Below are positions 35,068-42,983 of a stretch of 64,000 bases of DNA, in pieces (within the stretch, counting starts at the first letter, position 1; the number at the start of each line of letters is the position of its first letter). The position numbers and the translations under genes were made by a program. The notes under the pieces were generated by a model. It had not been told where the DNA came from, ran no database searches, and was given only the letters and a program-made list of their open reading frames with translations. Source of the stretch: Celeribacter halophilus (GTDB lineage: Bacteria > Pseudomonadota > Alphaproteobacteria > Rhodobacterales > Rhodobacteraceae); assembly GCF_900114135.1 (NCBI RefSeq), contig NZ_FORY01000003.1, forward strand, positions 186,001 to 250,000, read 5' to 3'.

Positions 35068-35709
35068 TTAGCGCGGCAGGGCCGCCGCCTCGCGGGCCAG
35101 TTCCTCGATGGCTTTCCAGTCGCCTTTTTCCACAAGCCCCGCAGGCGCGACCCATGAGCCGCCTACGCAGAGCGTGTTGGAGAGCGACAGGTAGTCATTT
35201 GCGTTTTTCAGGGACACGCCGCCGGTCGGGCAAAATTTCATTTGCGGCAGAGGCGCGCCGATGGCCTTGAGTGCAGGAGCGCCGCCATTGGATTCGGCGG
35301 GGAAGAACTTCGCCACCGTGTAGCCGCGTTCCAGAAGACGCATCACGTCGGAGGCAGTGGAGGTGCCTGCCAAAAGCGGCAGGTCGGCGGCTTCGCAGGC
35401 GTCGAGAAGCGTGTCGGTTGCTCCCGGAGAGACGCCAAATTTCGCACCGGCGGCGACCGCGTTTTTCACATCTTCCGGCGTCAGCAGCGTGCCGGCCCCG
35501 ACCACACCGCCCTCGACTTGTGCCATCTCGCGGATCACATCCAGCGCCACCGGCGTGCGCAAGGTGACCTCAAGCGCGGGCAAGCCGCCAGCGACCAGTG
35601 CTTCGGCTAGAGGGCGGGCGTGAGTGACGTCCTTGACGACAAGCACGGGAACAACGGGGGCGAGGCCACAAACCTCGGCGCATTTCAAACTGGCGTCTTG
35701 CGGTGTCAT
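35068..35709 (-). CDS. eda: 2-dehydro-3-deoxy-phosphogluconate (KDPG) aldolase
   Basis: Splits KDPG to pyruvate and glyceraldehyde 3-phosphate, the last step of the Entner-Doudoroff pathway. The 213-residue barrel has the catalytic Glu in LPALEVTLRTP, GAGTLLTPEDVKNAVAAGA, the Schiff-base Lys in GYTVAKFFPAES and the phosphate-binding FCPTGGVS motif. ATG 35709 follows AGGAG at good spacing. Its upstream region holds the same TTAGCGCTAA palindrome as edd, so the two are probably co-regulated although transcribed apart. Confidence 0.95.
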   Translation of the reverse strand: MTPQDASLKCAEVCGLAPVVPVLVVKDVTHARPLAEALVAGGLPALEVTLRTPVALDVIREMAQVEGGVVGAGTLLTPEDVKNAVAAGAKFGVSPGATDTLLDACEAADLPLLAGTSTASDVMRLLERGYTVAKFFPAESNGGAPALKAIGAPLPQMKFCPTGGVSLKNANDYLSLSNTLCVGGSWVAPAGLVEKGDWKAIEELAREAAALPR

Positions 35710-35771
35710 TGTCTGGCTCCTGAATGGCTCTTCTGTCTCTGCGGCCCATGTGTGCCGCGGTTGCAGGAAAG

Positions 35772-35781
35772 TTAGCGCTAA
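35772..35781. promoter_or_regulatory. TTAGCGCTAA operator upstream of eda
   Basis: A perfect 10-bp palindrome with a central CG, typical of LacI-family operators, 63 bases upstream of the eda start and between eda and the divergent Old Yellow Enzyme gene. The same core lies upstream of edd at 39049-39058. Confidence 0.7.
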
Positions 35782-35955
35782 ATCTCTTTTAGTGAAACCC
35801 CGAAGCGTGACCATGCTTCGTTTCACAACCGGCCTGTTCACAATAGACACATGCGCATTTTTGTCATCTCCCCCCTGCGTTGATTTCTGCATCGCAGAGG
35901 TTGTCGGATGTTTGCGCCACCATAAATGGAGATCAAAGAGACACAGGAGCGCAGA

Positions 35956-37080
35956 ATGACTGCCCAGATCGACACTAAAACCGCCACACTGTTCCGCCCG
36001 TTTTCCTACAAAGGGCTGGAGCTGAAAAACCGCATCGTTATGGCCCCGATGACGCGTGGTATGGCAGCTGATGGTATTCCGGGACCGGAGAATGCCGCCT
36101 ATTACGCCCGTCGCGCGGCGCATGAGGTGGGGTTGATCCTGTCAGAAGGCACTGTGATCGACCGTCCGGCGTCACGCAACCTGCCGGGAATTCCGTTTTT
36201 TCATGGCGAGGAAGCGCTGTCCGGCTGGAACCGTGTGATTGCGGCGGTCCATGCCGAGGGCGGCAAGATGGGGCCGCAAATCTGGCACACCGGATCGACC
36301 CGCGCGGGTGAATGGGAGCCGGATGCGCCGGTCGAGAGCCCTTCGGGTCTGGTCGGTCCGGATGAGCCGCGTGGCGTTGCCATGAGCGAAGACGATATTC
36401 AGGCCACCATTGCCGCCTTTGCCAAGGCTGCGAAAGCCGCAAAAGATCTCGGGTTTGATGTCGCCGAACTGCACGGTGCGCACGGTTATCTGATCGACCA
36501 GTTTTTCTGGGCGGGCACGAACAAGCGCGAGGACCACTGGGGTGGGGCGACCATCGAAGAACGGTCGCGTTTCGCGGTCGAAGTGGTCAAGGCGGTGCGT
36601 GCCGCTGTGGGACCGGACTTTCCGATCATCCTGCGCCTGAGCCAGTGGAAACAGCAGGATTACACCGCTCGTCTGGCTAATAGTCCTGAAGAAATGGAGC
36701 GTTGGCTTGTGCCGTTGGTTGAGGCCGGTGTGGATATTCTCCATTGTTCCCAACGCCGGTTCTGGGAGCCGGAATTTCCCGAAGTTGATGGGGAGAATGG
36801 GCTGAACTTTGCCGGTTGGGCCAAGAAACTCACCGGTGTGCCGACGATCTCGGTGGGCTCGGTCGGGCTGTCCGGCGAGTTTTTGGCGGCGTTTGGCGGA
36901 CAGGGTTCCGAAGTGACGCCGCTGGACAAGCTGGTGACACGGATGGAGGCTGACGAGTTCGACCTGATCGCCGTGGGGCGTGCGCTTTTGTCGGATTATG
37001 CTTGGGTCGAAAAGGTCAAGCGCGGGGCGACGGATGAGTTGAAAGGCTTTGATGCCGCTTCGCTCGGCGAGTTGCGTTGA
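35956..37080 (+). CDS. NADH:flavin oxidoreductase (Old Yellow Enzyme family)
   Basis: A 374-residue FMN barrel enzyme that reduces activated C=C bonds or related substrates with NAD(P)H. Visible motifs are LKNRIVMAPMTRGMA (about residues 22-36), the substrate-side histidine region VAELHGAHGYLIDQFF, the FMN phosphate-binding SVGSVGLSGEF and LIAVGRALLSDYAW. ATG 35956 has AGGAG at six-base spacing. Divergent from eda with the shared operator between them, so it may also respond to sugar acid supply; its substrate is unknown. Confidence 0.9.
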   Translation: MTAQIDTKTATLFRPFSYKGLELKNRIVMAPMTRGMAADGIPGPENAAYYARRAAHEVGLILSEGTVIDRPASRNLPGIPFFHGEEALSGWNRVIAAVHAEGGKMGPQIWHTGSTRAGEWEPDAPVESPSGLVGPDEPRGVAMSEDDIQATIAAFAKAAKAAKDLGFDVAELHGAHGYLIDQFFWAGTNKREDHWGGATIEERSRFAVEVVKAVRAAVGPDFPIILRLSQWKQQDYTARLANSPEEMERWLVPLVEAGVDILHCSQRRFWEPEFPEVDGENGLNFAGWAKKLTGVPTISVGSVGLSGEFLAAFGGQGSEVTPLDKLVTRMEADEFDLIAVGRALLSDYAWVEKVKRGATDELKGFDAASLGELR

Positions 37081-37115
37081 ACGCTGTCCGTTAGGCGTAG
37101 CATATTGAAAATAAT

Positions 37116-37145
37116 GAAACGCCCGCCGGTTTTGGCGGGCGTTTC
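37116..37145. terminator. Bidirectional terminator between OYE gene and edd
   Basis: GAAACGCCCGCC, a GGTTTT loop and GGCGGGCGTTTC form a perfect 12-bp stem between two convergent genes; T-rich or A-rich flanks allow use on both strands. Confidence 0.8.
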
Positions 37146-37199
37146 TGTTGATACGTATAATCTTGGTTGGCGTTTTTGACACAAAGACGCAGGATCGGT

Positions 37200-38999
37200 T
37201 CAGTAGAGCGAGCAGGCGCCTTCCGTGGCGGGGCCTGCATTGCGGCGGAAGGTTTCAAACAGCTCGCGGCCCATGCCGACCGTATTGGCGGAGAGATCCG
37301 CGGTCACAACCTCGCGTGTCTCAAACCTGTCTTCAAGCACCTGCAATGTGCCTTCCACAGCATCGACACGCACCAGATCCCCGTCGCGGAGTTTGGCGAT
37401 CGGTCCGCCTGTGGCCGCTTCGGGTGAGACATGGATACAGGCGGGCACTTTACCGGAAGCACCGGACATGCGGCCATCGGTAACAAGCGCAACCTTGAGG
37501 CCGCGATCCTGCAACACGGCCAGGGTCGGGGTCAGCGAGTGCAGTTCCGGCATCCCGTTGGCGCGCGGGCCTTGGAAGCGGACCACAACCACGGTGTCCT
37601 CGGTAAACTCGCCGTTCTGGAAGGCGGTTTTGACATCGTGCTGGTCGTGGAAAATGCGGGCTTTGGCCTCGACCACATGGTGTTCGGGTTTCACGGCGGA
37701 GACTTTCATCACGCCACGACCGATATTGCCTTTGAGTTCCTTGAGCCCACCGCTTTTCTGGAACGGGTCGGAGGCGGGACGCACGATCCGGTCGTTCACG
37801 GTCTCGCGGTCCGCATCGACAAAGGTCAACACGCCGTCGCGCAGTTTCGGCTCTTTGGTATAGAGCGACAGCCCCGTGCCCGCGACGGTTTTGACATCCT
37901 CGTGCAGAAGCCCCGCAGAGAGCAGTTCGCCCACAAGATAGCCAAGCCCTCCAGCCGCGTGGAAATGGTTCACATCGGCCAGACCGTTGGGGTAGACCTT
38001 GGCCAGAAGCGGAACGACATCGGAAATGTCGGAGAAGTCCTGCAAGTCCAGAATGATACCCGCTGCGCGTGCCATCGCCGGAAGGTGCAGCACAAGGTTG
38101 GTCGAACCACCTGTCGCCATCAGCCCGACAATGCCGTTTACAAAGGCTTTCTCGTTCAGGATTGCCCCCACGGGCGTGTATTCATTGCCAAAAGCGGTGA
38201 TCTGGAGGGCACGTTTGGTGGCTTCGCGGGTCAAGGCATCGCGCAGCTCGGTGCCCGGATTGACGAAAGACGCGCCCGGCAGGTGCATCCCCATGATCTC
38301 CATCAGCATCTGGTTGGAGTTGGCGGTGCCATAGAAGGTGCATGTGCCTTGGCCGTGGTAGGCTTTCATCTCGCTTTCCATCAATTCGCGGCGGGAGATT
38401 TCTCCGGTGGCGAATTTCTGGCGGACCTTGGATTTTTCGTCATTGGTGATGCCCGAGGTCATCGGTCCTGCAGGAATAAAGACCGTCGGGACGTGGCCAT
38501 AAGCGGCGGCGGCCATGATCAGGCCGGGAACGATCTTGTCGCACACGCCCATGTAAAGCGCGGCGTCAAAGCAGTTGTGCGACATGCCGATGGCGGCGGC
38601 CAGTGCGATGGTGTCACGAGAGAACAGCGACAGCTCCATACCGGGCTGCCCCTGTGTCACCCCGTCACACATGGCGGGCACACCGCCTGCGACCTGTGCC
38701 GTAGCACGCTGTGCGCGGGCGACCTCGCGGATGATGTCGGGGTAGTGCTCATAGGGTTTATGCGCCGAGAGCATGTCATTATAGGCAGAGATTATGCCGA
38801 TATTGGGGGCGCGCCCGTCGGCCAGCGTACCTTTGTCATCGCCCATAGCGGCATAGGCGTGGGCCTGGTTGCCACAGGACAGATGCGCCCGCACCGGCCC
38901 TTGATCTGCAGCCTCGGATATCCGAGCGAGATAGGCCTCGCGGGTCGGTTTCGAGCGTTCGATGATGCGTTGGGTGACGGCTAGGATCTGGCTGTTCAC
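37200..38999 (-). CDS. edd: 6-Phosphogluconate dehydratase
   Basis: Converts 6-phosphogluconate to KDPG in the Entner-Doudoroff pathway. The protein has the ILVD/EDD iron-sulfur motifs: [39 protein letters not shown] and the C-terminal [21 protein letters not shown] choose GTG 38999 ([16 protein letters not shown], 599 residues), which matches the usual Edd N-terminus. The in-frame ATG at 39047 would put the operator on the start codon and adds 16 residues unlike the family. The operator at 39046-39061 then lies 47 bases upstream, a normal repressor position. Confidence 0.94.
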   Translation of the reverse strand: MNSQILAVTQRIIERSKPTREAYLARISEAADQGPVRAHLSCGNQAHAYAAMGDDKGTLADGRAPNIGIISAYNDMLSAHKPYEHYPDIIREVARAQRATAQVAGGVPAMCDGVTQGQPGMELSLFSRDTIALAAAIGMSHNCFDAALYMGVCDKIVPGLIMAAAAYGHVPTVFIPAGPMTSGITNDEKSKVRQKFATGEISRRELMESEMKAYHGQGTCTFYGTANSNQMLMEIMGMHLPGASFVNPGTELRDALTREATKRALQITAFGNEYTPVGAILNEKAFVNGIVGLMATGGSTNLVLHLPAMARAAGIILDLQDFSDISDVVPLLAKVYPNGLADVNHFHAAGGLGYLVGELLSAGLLHEDVKTVAGTGLSLYTKEPKLRDGVLTFVDADRETVNDRIVRPASDPFQKSGGLKELKGNIGRGVMKVSAVKPEHHVVEAKARIFHDQHDVKTAFQNGEFTEDTVVVVRFQGPRANGMPELHSLTPTLAVLQDRGLKVALVTDGRMSGASGKVPACIHVSPEAATGGPIAKLRDGDLVRVDAVEGTLQVLEDRFETREVVTADLSANTVGMGRELFETFRRNAGPATEGACSLY

Positions 39000-39045
39000 G
39001 GGTCTGGCCTTTGCTTGTGTTGCTGGCTGTGAAACGAGATGTTTC

Positions 39046-39061
39046 AAGTTAGCGCTAACTT
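39046..39061. promoter_or_regulatory. 16-bp perfect palindromic operator upstream of edd
   Basis: AAGTTAGCGCTAACTT is a perfect palindrome containing the TTAGCGCTAA core also found at eda. A partial third half-site (TTAGCG) follows directly at 39060. Fits a LacI-family repressor for sugar acid metabolism; no such regulator gene is in the window. Confidence 0.75.
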
Positions 39062-39229
39062 AGCGTGTTTCGGACCGAATGTCCATCTGCGCGGGGCAGG
39101 AGGGGCCGGAATGGCCCTGTTCCTATGCTGCACATGCATGAGGGTTGCTGCAAGTGCATAGCGGGTCTTCCGGTTCAGCACTCGCTAGGTCAGGATTTGT
39201 GACCTATATTGGGTGCATCGGGAGGATCG

Positions 39230-39328
39230 ATGCAACAGGGTTTGCGTGAACAGGCCCGACTGCGTGAGAGGCTTTCCGGCAACGTGCCAGCCTCGACGCT
39301 CAACAGACAAGCAAAGGTGATCCTATGA
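39230..39328 (+). CDS. 32-residue small ORF coupled to the next small gene
   Basis: ATG 39230 follows GGGAGGA at four-base spacing and the frame runs to TGA 39326-39328, overlapping the ATG of the next ORF (ATGA). The product begins MQQGLREQARLRERLS and is basic and helical. The start lies in an inverted repeat TGCATCG (39214-39220) / CGATGCA (39228-39234) with the ribosome site in the loop, so translation may be controlled by this hairpin. Unknown function, perhaps a leader peptide. Confidence 0.4.
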   Translation: MQQGLREQARLRERLSGNVPASTLNRQAKVIL

Positions 39329-39477
39329 AAGACTCTTCTGCAAGCTACATCGACATGACTGAAATCGAAACCGAAGCCCGCCTGATGCGTGCTCAAATGG
39401 CGCGTCATATGCTGCGTGCGGCAGGTGAATGGTTCCGTGGTCGCACTCATAACGCGCATCGTGCGAAAACCGTCTGA
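39325..39477 (+). CDS. 50-residue small basic protein
   Basis: The frame MKDSSASYIDMTEIETEARL and onwards encodes an acidic N-terminal half and a basic, helix-forming C-terminal half (AQMARHMLRAAGEWFRGRTH). Short proteins with this MTEIEAxARxLRAxxx pattern are common in Rhodobacterales and some are stress-related, but I cannot name this one with confidence. It is preceded by AAGGTG and translationally coupled to the 32-residue ORF. Confidence 0.6.
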   Translation: MKDSSASYIDMTEIETEARLMRAQMARHMLRAAGEWFRGRTHNAHRAKTV

Positions 39478-39646
39478 GCCAAGAATTCCAGTTCTGCGCT
39501 GCTTTGACCGGGCTGTGCGGGCCTTCTCGGAACGGATTCATCAACTGTTTCGAAAAGTCGCGAAAAAACTCTGGGTGTTTCTCATTGTTGCCTCATTTTA
39601 ATGTGAAATGAACAATGAATTGGGGGGAGAAACCCTGGAGAGTGTG

Positions 39647-40249
39647 ATGAAAAATACCAGTAAACTGGCAATTGCCTTTTTAATTGCAGCCGCAACCAGT
39701 GCCTGCACAATCGGAACCACATCCAGCGCTACGCCGAAGGCGGCAAGCCTGAGCGCCGTTGCCGCCGGAGAAAATGTGCGGATCGCGTCGGATTATCGCG
39801 TCACAAAAGTGAATGTGGTTGTGCCGGAAACGCTCACTGTGTCCGAGGCCAATAGTATCAAGCCTCGTGCCGATATTGTCTGGCGTGAGGATACCTATGG
39901 GGACCGTCATGCGCAGGTCAAAGCCGTTATGGAGGCGGGCCTCAAGCGTGGGGTGAAAGCTTTGAGCGGGCAAAGGCCGGTTGTTCTTGATGTGCAGGTG
40001 ACGCGTTTCCACGCACAAACGGAGCGGGTGCGCTACTCCAGCCTTCCTTCGGAGCACGAGATCGAATTCATGTTGACGGTGCGCGACGCGCGAACCGGAG
40101 ATGTGCTTGTGCCGTCTCATATGGTTAATGCCACCTTCCATGCCTATGGCGGGGATGAGGCTGTGGCTGCCGATCGTGCGGGGATCACCCAAAGACAGCG
40201 GATCACCGCGCATCTGGCAGGCGTGATTGCTGCAGAACTTTCGAAATAG
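39647..40249 (+). CDS. Putative lipoprotein (DUF6778-like)
   Basis: A 200-residue protein with a lipoprotein signal (KLAIAFLIAAATSAC, lipobox ATSA-C at about residue 20), hence outer-membrane anchored or periplasmic. The mature part has a VNVVVPETLTVSEANSIKPR segment, a WREDTYGDRHAQVKAVMEAGL segment and VVLDVQVTRFHAQTERVRY beta strands. This pattern occurs in Rhodobacterales lipoproteins of unknown role. ATG 39647 has GGAG upstream; an earlier in-frame start at 39608 would bury the signal. Confidence 0.75.
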   Translation: MKNTSKLAIAFLIAAATSACTIGTTSSATPKAASLSAVAAGENVRIASDYRVTKVNVVVPETLTVSEANSIKPRADIVWREDTYGDRHAQVKAVMEAGLKRGVKALSGQRPVVLDVQVTRFHAQTERVRYSSLPSEHEIEFMLTVRDARTGDVLVPSHMVNATFHAYGGDEAVAADRAGITQRQRITAHLAGVIAAELSK

Positions 40250-40303
40250 ACAGTGCTCTGATCCCTCTTTCTAAGAGATCAAAAGACGGTTAAGAGGGCT
40301 CTC

Positions 40304-41521
40304 ATGACAGAGCCCTCTTTTTCCATTCCGACCATTCGCCTGAAACCCAAATCCAATGCGCGGGCCATTCGCCACGGCGCACCTTGGGTCTATGACAATG
40401 AACTGGTCACGGACCGGCGCACGAAATCTCTTGCGCCCGGTTCTCTTGCGCGTCTCGAAGATGCCGAGCGCAATTTCCTCGCCCTTGTGGCGGTTAATCC
40501 CAATTCGCGCATTTTTGCCCGCGTTCTGGATCACTCGGAAACAGCCGAGGTGGATCAGGACTGGTTCGCCGCCAGAATTGTCACCGCGCTTGCCCATCGC
40601 GAGACGCTGTTCGATGCGCCGTTTTACCGCCTGATCCACGCGGAATCCGATGGTCTTCCGGGCGTGGTGGTCGACCGGTTCGGAGACACCTGCGTGGTGC
40701 AACCCAATGCCGCATGGGCCGATGTCCTGATTGCCCCGCTCGCCGCCGCGCTGCGCGAAGTCACCGGCGTAAGCACCGTGGTCATGAACGGCACCGGACG
40801 GGCGCGTGGCCTCGAAGGGCTTGAAGAAAAAACAGAAATTCTTTCCGGAAAGGTCGAGGGACCGCTCCCCGTGCCGATGAATGGCGCGACCTATATGGCC
40901 GACCTTCTGGGCGGTCAGAAGACGGGCCTCTTTTACGATCAACGCCCCAATCATGCTTTTGCGCAACGTCTGGTGGCGGGCAAGCGGGTGTTGGACATCT
41001 TTTCCCATGTGGGCGGGTTTGCCTTGGCCTCTCTGGCGGGTGGCGCGTCTTCTGCGCTTTCGGTGGACAGTTCCGCGCCCGCGTTGGATCTGGCCGAACA
41101 AGGCGCCGCAGCAATGGGCAAATCGGACACTTTCTCGACGCGCAGGGGCGATGCTTTCGACGTTCTGACGGCTTTGGCCGAAGAGGGCGAGACATTCGAT
41201 GTGGTGATTTGTGACCCGCCTGCCTTTGCGCCGAATAAATCCTCTCTGGAGAAGGGCTTACGCGCCTACGAACGTGTCGCACGTCTGGCCGCGCCGCTGG
41301 TGCGGGAGGGCGGGTATCTTGGCCTGTGCTCCTGTTCTCATGCGGCGGATCTGGACCGGTTCCGGGGGGCTTGTAACCGCGGGATCGGGCGGGGTGTCGG
41401 GCATCTGGGACGCTCTGCACAGCTCATCCACACGGGCTTTGCCGGTGCCGACCATCCGCTTATGCCGCAGCTTGCGGAAAGCGGCTATCTCAAGGCACTG
41501 TTCTACCGGATTGTCGCATGA
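40304..41521 (+). CDS. RlmI-type class I rRNA methyltransferase
   Basis: A 405-residue SAM-dependent methyltransferase with an N-terminal PUA-like domain (LKPKSNARAIRHGAPWVYDNEL), a middle EEHRE-type domain and a Rossmann domain: GQKTGLFYDQRPNHAFAQRL, the SAM site KRVLDIFSHVGGFALASLAGG and the catalytic motif VVICDPPAF. RlmI methylates C5 of a cytosine in 23S rRNA (C1962 in E. coli); this homologue probably modifies rRNA but the exact base is not shown. Overlaps the PIN gene by four bases. Confidence 0.87.
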   Translation: MTEPSFSIPTIRLKPKSNARAIRHGAPWVYDNELVTDRRTKSLAPGSLARLEDAERNFLALVAVNPNSRIFARVLDHSETAEVDQDWFAARIVTALAHRETLFDAPFYRLIHAESDGLPGVVVDRFGDTCVVQPNAAWADVLIAPLAAALREVTGVSTVVMNGTGRARGLEGLEEKTEILSGKVEGPLPVPMNGATYMADLLGGQKTGLFYDQRPNHAFAQRLVAGKRVLDIFSHVGGFALASLAGGASSALSVDSSAPALDLAEQGAAAMGKSDTFSTRRGDAFDVLTALAEEGETFDVVICDPPAFAPNKSSLEKGLRAYERVARLAAPLVREGGYLGLCSCSHAADLDRFRGACNRGIGRGVGHLGRSAQLIHTGFAGADHPLMPQLAESGYLKALFYRIVA

Positions 41522-42057
41522 AAGTGCTTCTCGACGCCTGCGTGCTCTATCCGACAGTGATGCGGGAAGTGCTTTTGGGCGTCGCCAAGCGCGGGCTTTA
41601 CACGCCTTTGTGGTCGGCGCGTATCCTTGAGGAATGGGCCCGCGCCGCACGCAAGATCGGACCGACGGGAGAGATGCAGGCGCGTGCCGAAGTGGCGCTG
41701 GTGCGTGCGGCCTTTCCGCAGGCAGAAGTCAAGGAACACAAGGGCTTGGAGGCGCGTCTTTATCTAAAAGATGAAAACGACATCCATGTTCTGGCCGCTG
41801 CCATCGCGGGACATGCCGAGGCGATTGTCACGATGAACGCGCAGGATTTTCCCCGCAATGTTCTGGCCGAAGAAGGGCTGGAACGCTGGGATCCGGACGG
41901 GTTTCTCTGGCGGCTCTGGTCGGATCATCCGCAGGCCGTGGGCGAGGTCATCGAAGAGGTGCGCCAAGAGGCGGAGCGGCTCTCCGGCGATCCGTGGGAC
42001 GTGCGGCGGTTGCTGAAAAAGGCGCGTCTGCCGCGTCTGGGCAAGGCGCTCTCCTGA
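41518..42057 (+). CDS. PIN-domain protein (Rhodobacterales type)
   Basis: A 179-residue protein with a PIN nuclease fold: first acidic residue in KVLLDACVLYP (D6), a conserved ILEEWARAARK helix, and the second acidic cluster in LKDENDIHVLAAAIAGHAEAIVT followed by MNAQDFP. A C-terminal extension of about 45 residues is present. No antitoxin gene is adjacent, so this is probably not a classic toxin; coupling to the rRNA methyltransferase suggests an RNA-related job. Confidence 0.8.
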   Translation: MKVLLDACVLYPTVMREVLLGVAKRGLYTPLWSARILEEWARAARKIGPTGEMQARAEVALVRAAFPQAEVKEHKGLEARLYLKDENDIHVLAAAIAGHAEAIVTMNAQDFPRNVLAEEGLERWDPDGFLWRLWSDHPQAVGEVIEEVRQEAERLSGDPWDVRRLLKKARLPRLGKALS

Positions 42058-42081
42058 CCTCCTGAAAATACGCTAAACCGC

Positions 42082-42125
42082 TGTCAGACTTGTGTCGGAT
42101 ATCTGTCGGACTTCTGTCGGGCTGT
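42082..42125. repeat. Four tandem 11-bp direct repeats (TGTCRGA)
   Basis: TGTCAGA, TGTCGGA, TGTCGGA and TGTCGGG start at 42082, 42093, 42104 and 42115, an exact 11-base period. The array sits between convergent gene ends. Function unknown; one unit per helical turn would suit side-by-side protein binding. Confidence 0.6.
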
Positions 42126-42187
42126 TTTGCGAGTGGTTGTGTGCGTAATGATCGGGCGTGCGCGAGCAGCCCGAGATGGTCGGATGT

Positions 42188-42210
42188 GAGTATTTGGGCC
42201 ATCAGAAAGC
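42188..42210 (+). repeat. Dispersed repeat GAGTATTTGGGCCATCAG.., copy A
   Basis: A 23-base element ending AGAAAGC, identical to the copy at 59102-59124 and one base different from that at 49952-49974. All three lie downstream of plus-strand genes. Confidence 0.7.
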
Positions 42211-42254
42211 CGCCAGTGGTCGCAACGGTCAGAGGTGTCCGAGCGCGGCTGGCC

Positions 42255-42935
42255 TCAGGACCATTTGGATTCATTGGCCTCGATGGCTTTGATCCGTTCT
42301 TCGGTCTTCGGGTGGCTCAGGAGCCATGCGGGCATGGAGGCCCCATGTGCGCCGGTCAGATGTGGCAGTTTCTCGAACAGCGACTTTTGCGGCCCCGTGC
42401 CGATCCCCGCTTTGATGAGCAGCGCGGTGGCATAGGCGTCGGCCTCGTATTCATCCGAGCGCGAGAGTTTGGCGGCGAGCATCTGGGTGAGCCAGTTGGC
42501 GATATAGGCGCCGATCACGGGGATGAAGCGCGAGAAGATCATCACCAGCGCGGTGCGCAGCGCATTCTGGCCGGAAAAGTCGATCATCCGGCGTTTCGAA
42601 TGGCCAAGCGCGACATGGCCCAACTCATGGGCGATGACGGAGGCCATTTCCTCGTCGGTGATCTGGCCCGTGCGGAATTTCTCGTAAAAGCCGCGGGTGA
42701 TGTAGACCTTGCCGTCAGGGGCGGCGAGGCCGTTGACGGGGTCAATCTCGTAGAGAAACACTTTCACACGGGGCAGATCGAGGGCGCGCGCCAGTCGGGT
42801 GAACACGGGCGCGAGTTTCGGATCGACCAGTTCGGTCGAGCGCGCTTCGAGTTCGCGCACGGTGCGCCATGCGGAAAAGCGATACATCGCGAGGCCCCAG
42901 AGCAGGGCAAGGAGCAGGGGAGTGAATCTCAACAT
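42255..42935 (-). CDS. M48-family zinc metalloprotease
   Basis: A 226-residue protein with an N-terminal membrane segment (LRFTPLLLALLWGLAMY) and the zinc motif MASVIAHELGHVALGHS (about residues 98-114, HExxH), then a downstream Glu in SRSDEYEADAYATALLIKAG as third ligand. It resembles short HtpX/Oma1-like peptidases that act on membrane or periplasmic proteins. Stands 48 bases downstream of the VWA gene. Confidence 0.87.
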   Translation of the reverse strand: MLRFTPLLLALLWGLAMYRFSAWRTVRELEARSTELVDPKLAPVFTRLARALDLPRVKVFLYEIDPVNGLAAPDGKVYITRGFYEKFRTGQITDEEMASVIAHELGHVALGHSKRRMIDFSGQNALRTALVMIFSRFIPVIGAYIANWLTQMLAAKLSRSDEYEADAYATALLIKAGIGTGPQKSLFEKLPHLTGAHGASMPAWLLSHPKTEERIKAIEANESKWS

Positions 42936-42983
42936 GGTTTGAATATGGGGGCTGGGGGCGGTTTGACCAAGCTCTATCGGCCT

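Noticed and set aside
37431-38984. A 517-codon open frame antisense to edd
   Set aside because: The minus-strand edd has all family motifs. The antisense frame has no recognisable domain and is a GC-content artefact.
39000-39047. Longer edd start at ATG 39047
   Set aside because: It would lie inside the TTAGCGCTAA operator and adds residues unlike the family; GTG 38999 fits better.
41518-42057. PIN-domain toxin of a toxin-antitoxin pair
   Set aside because: No small antitoxin gene precedes or follows it; it is coupled to a methyltransferase gene.
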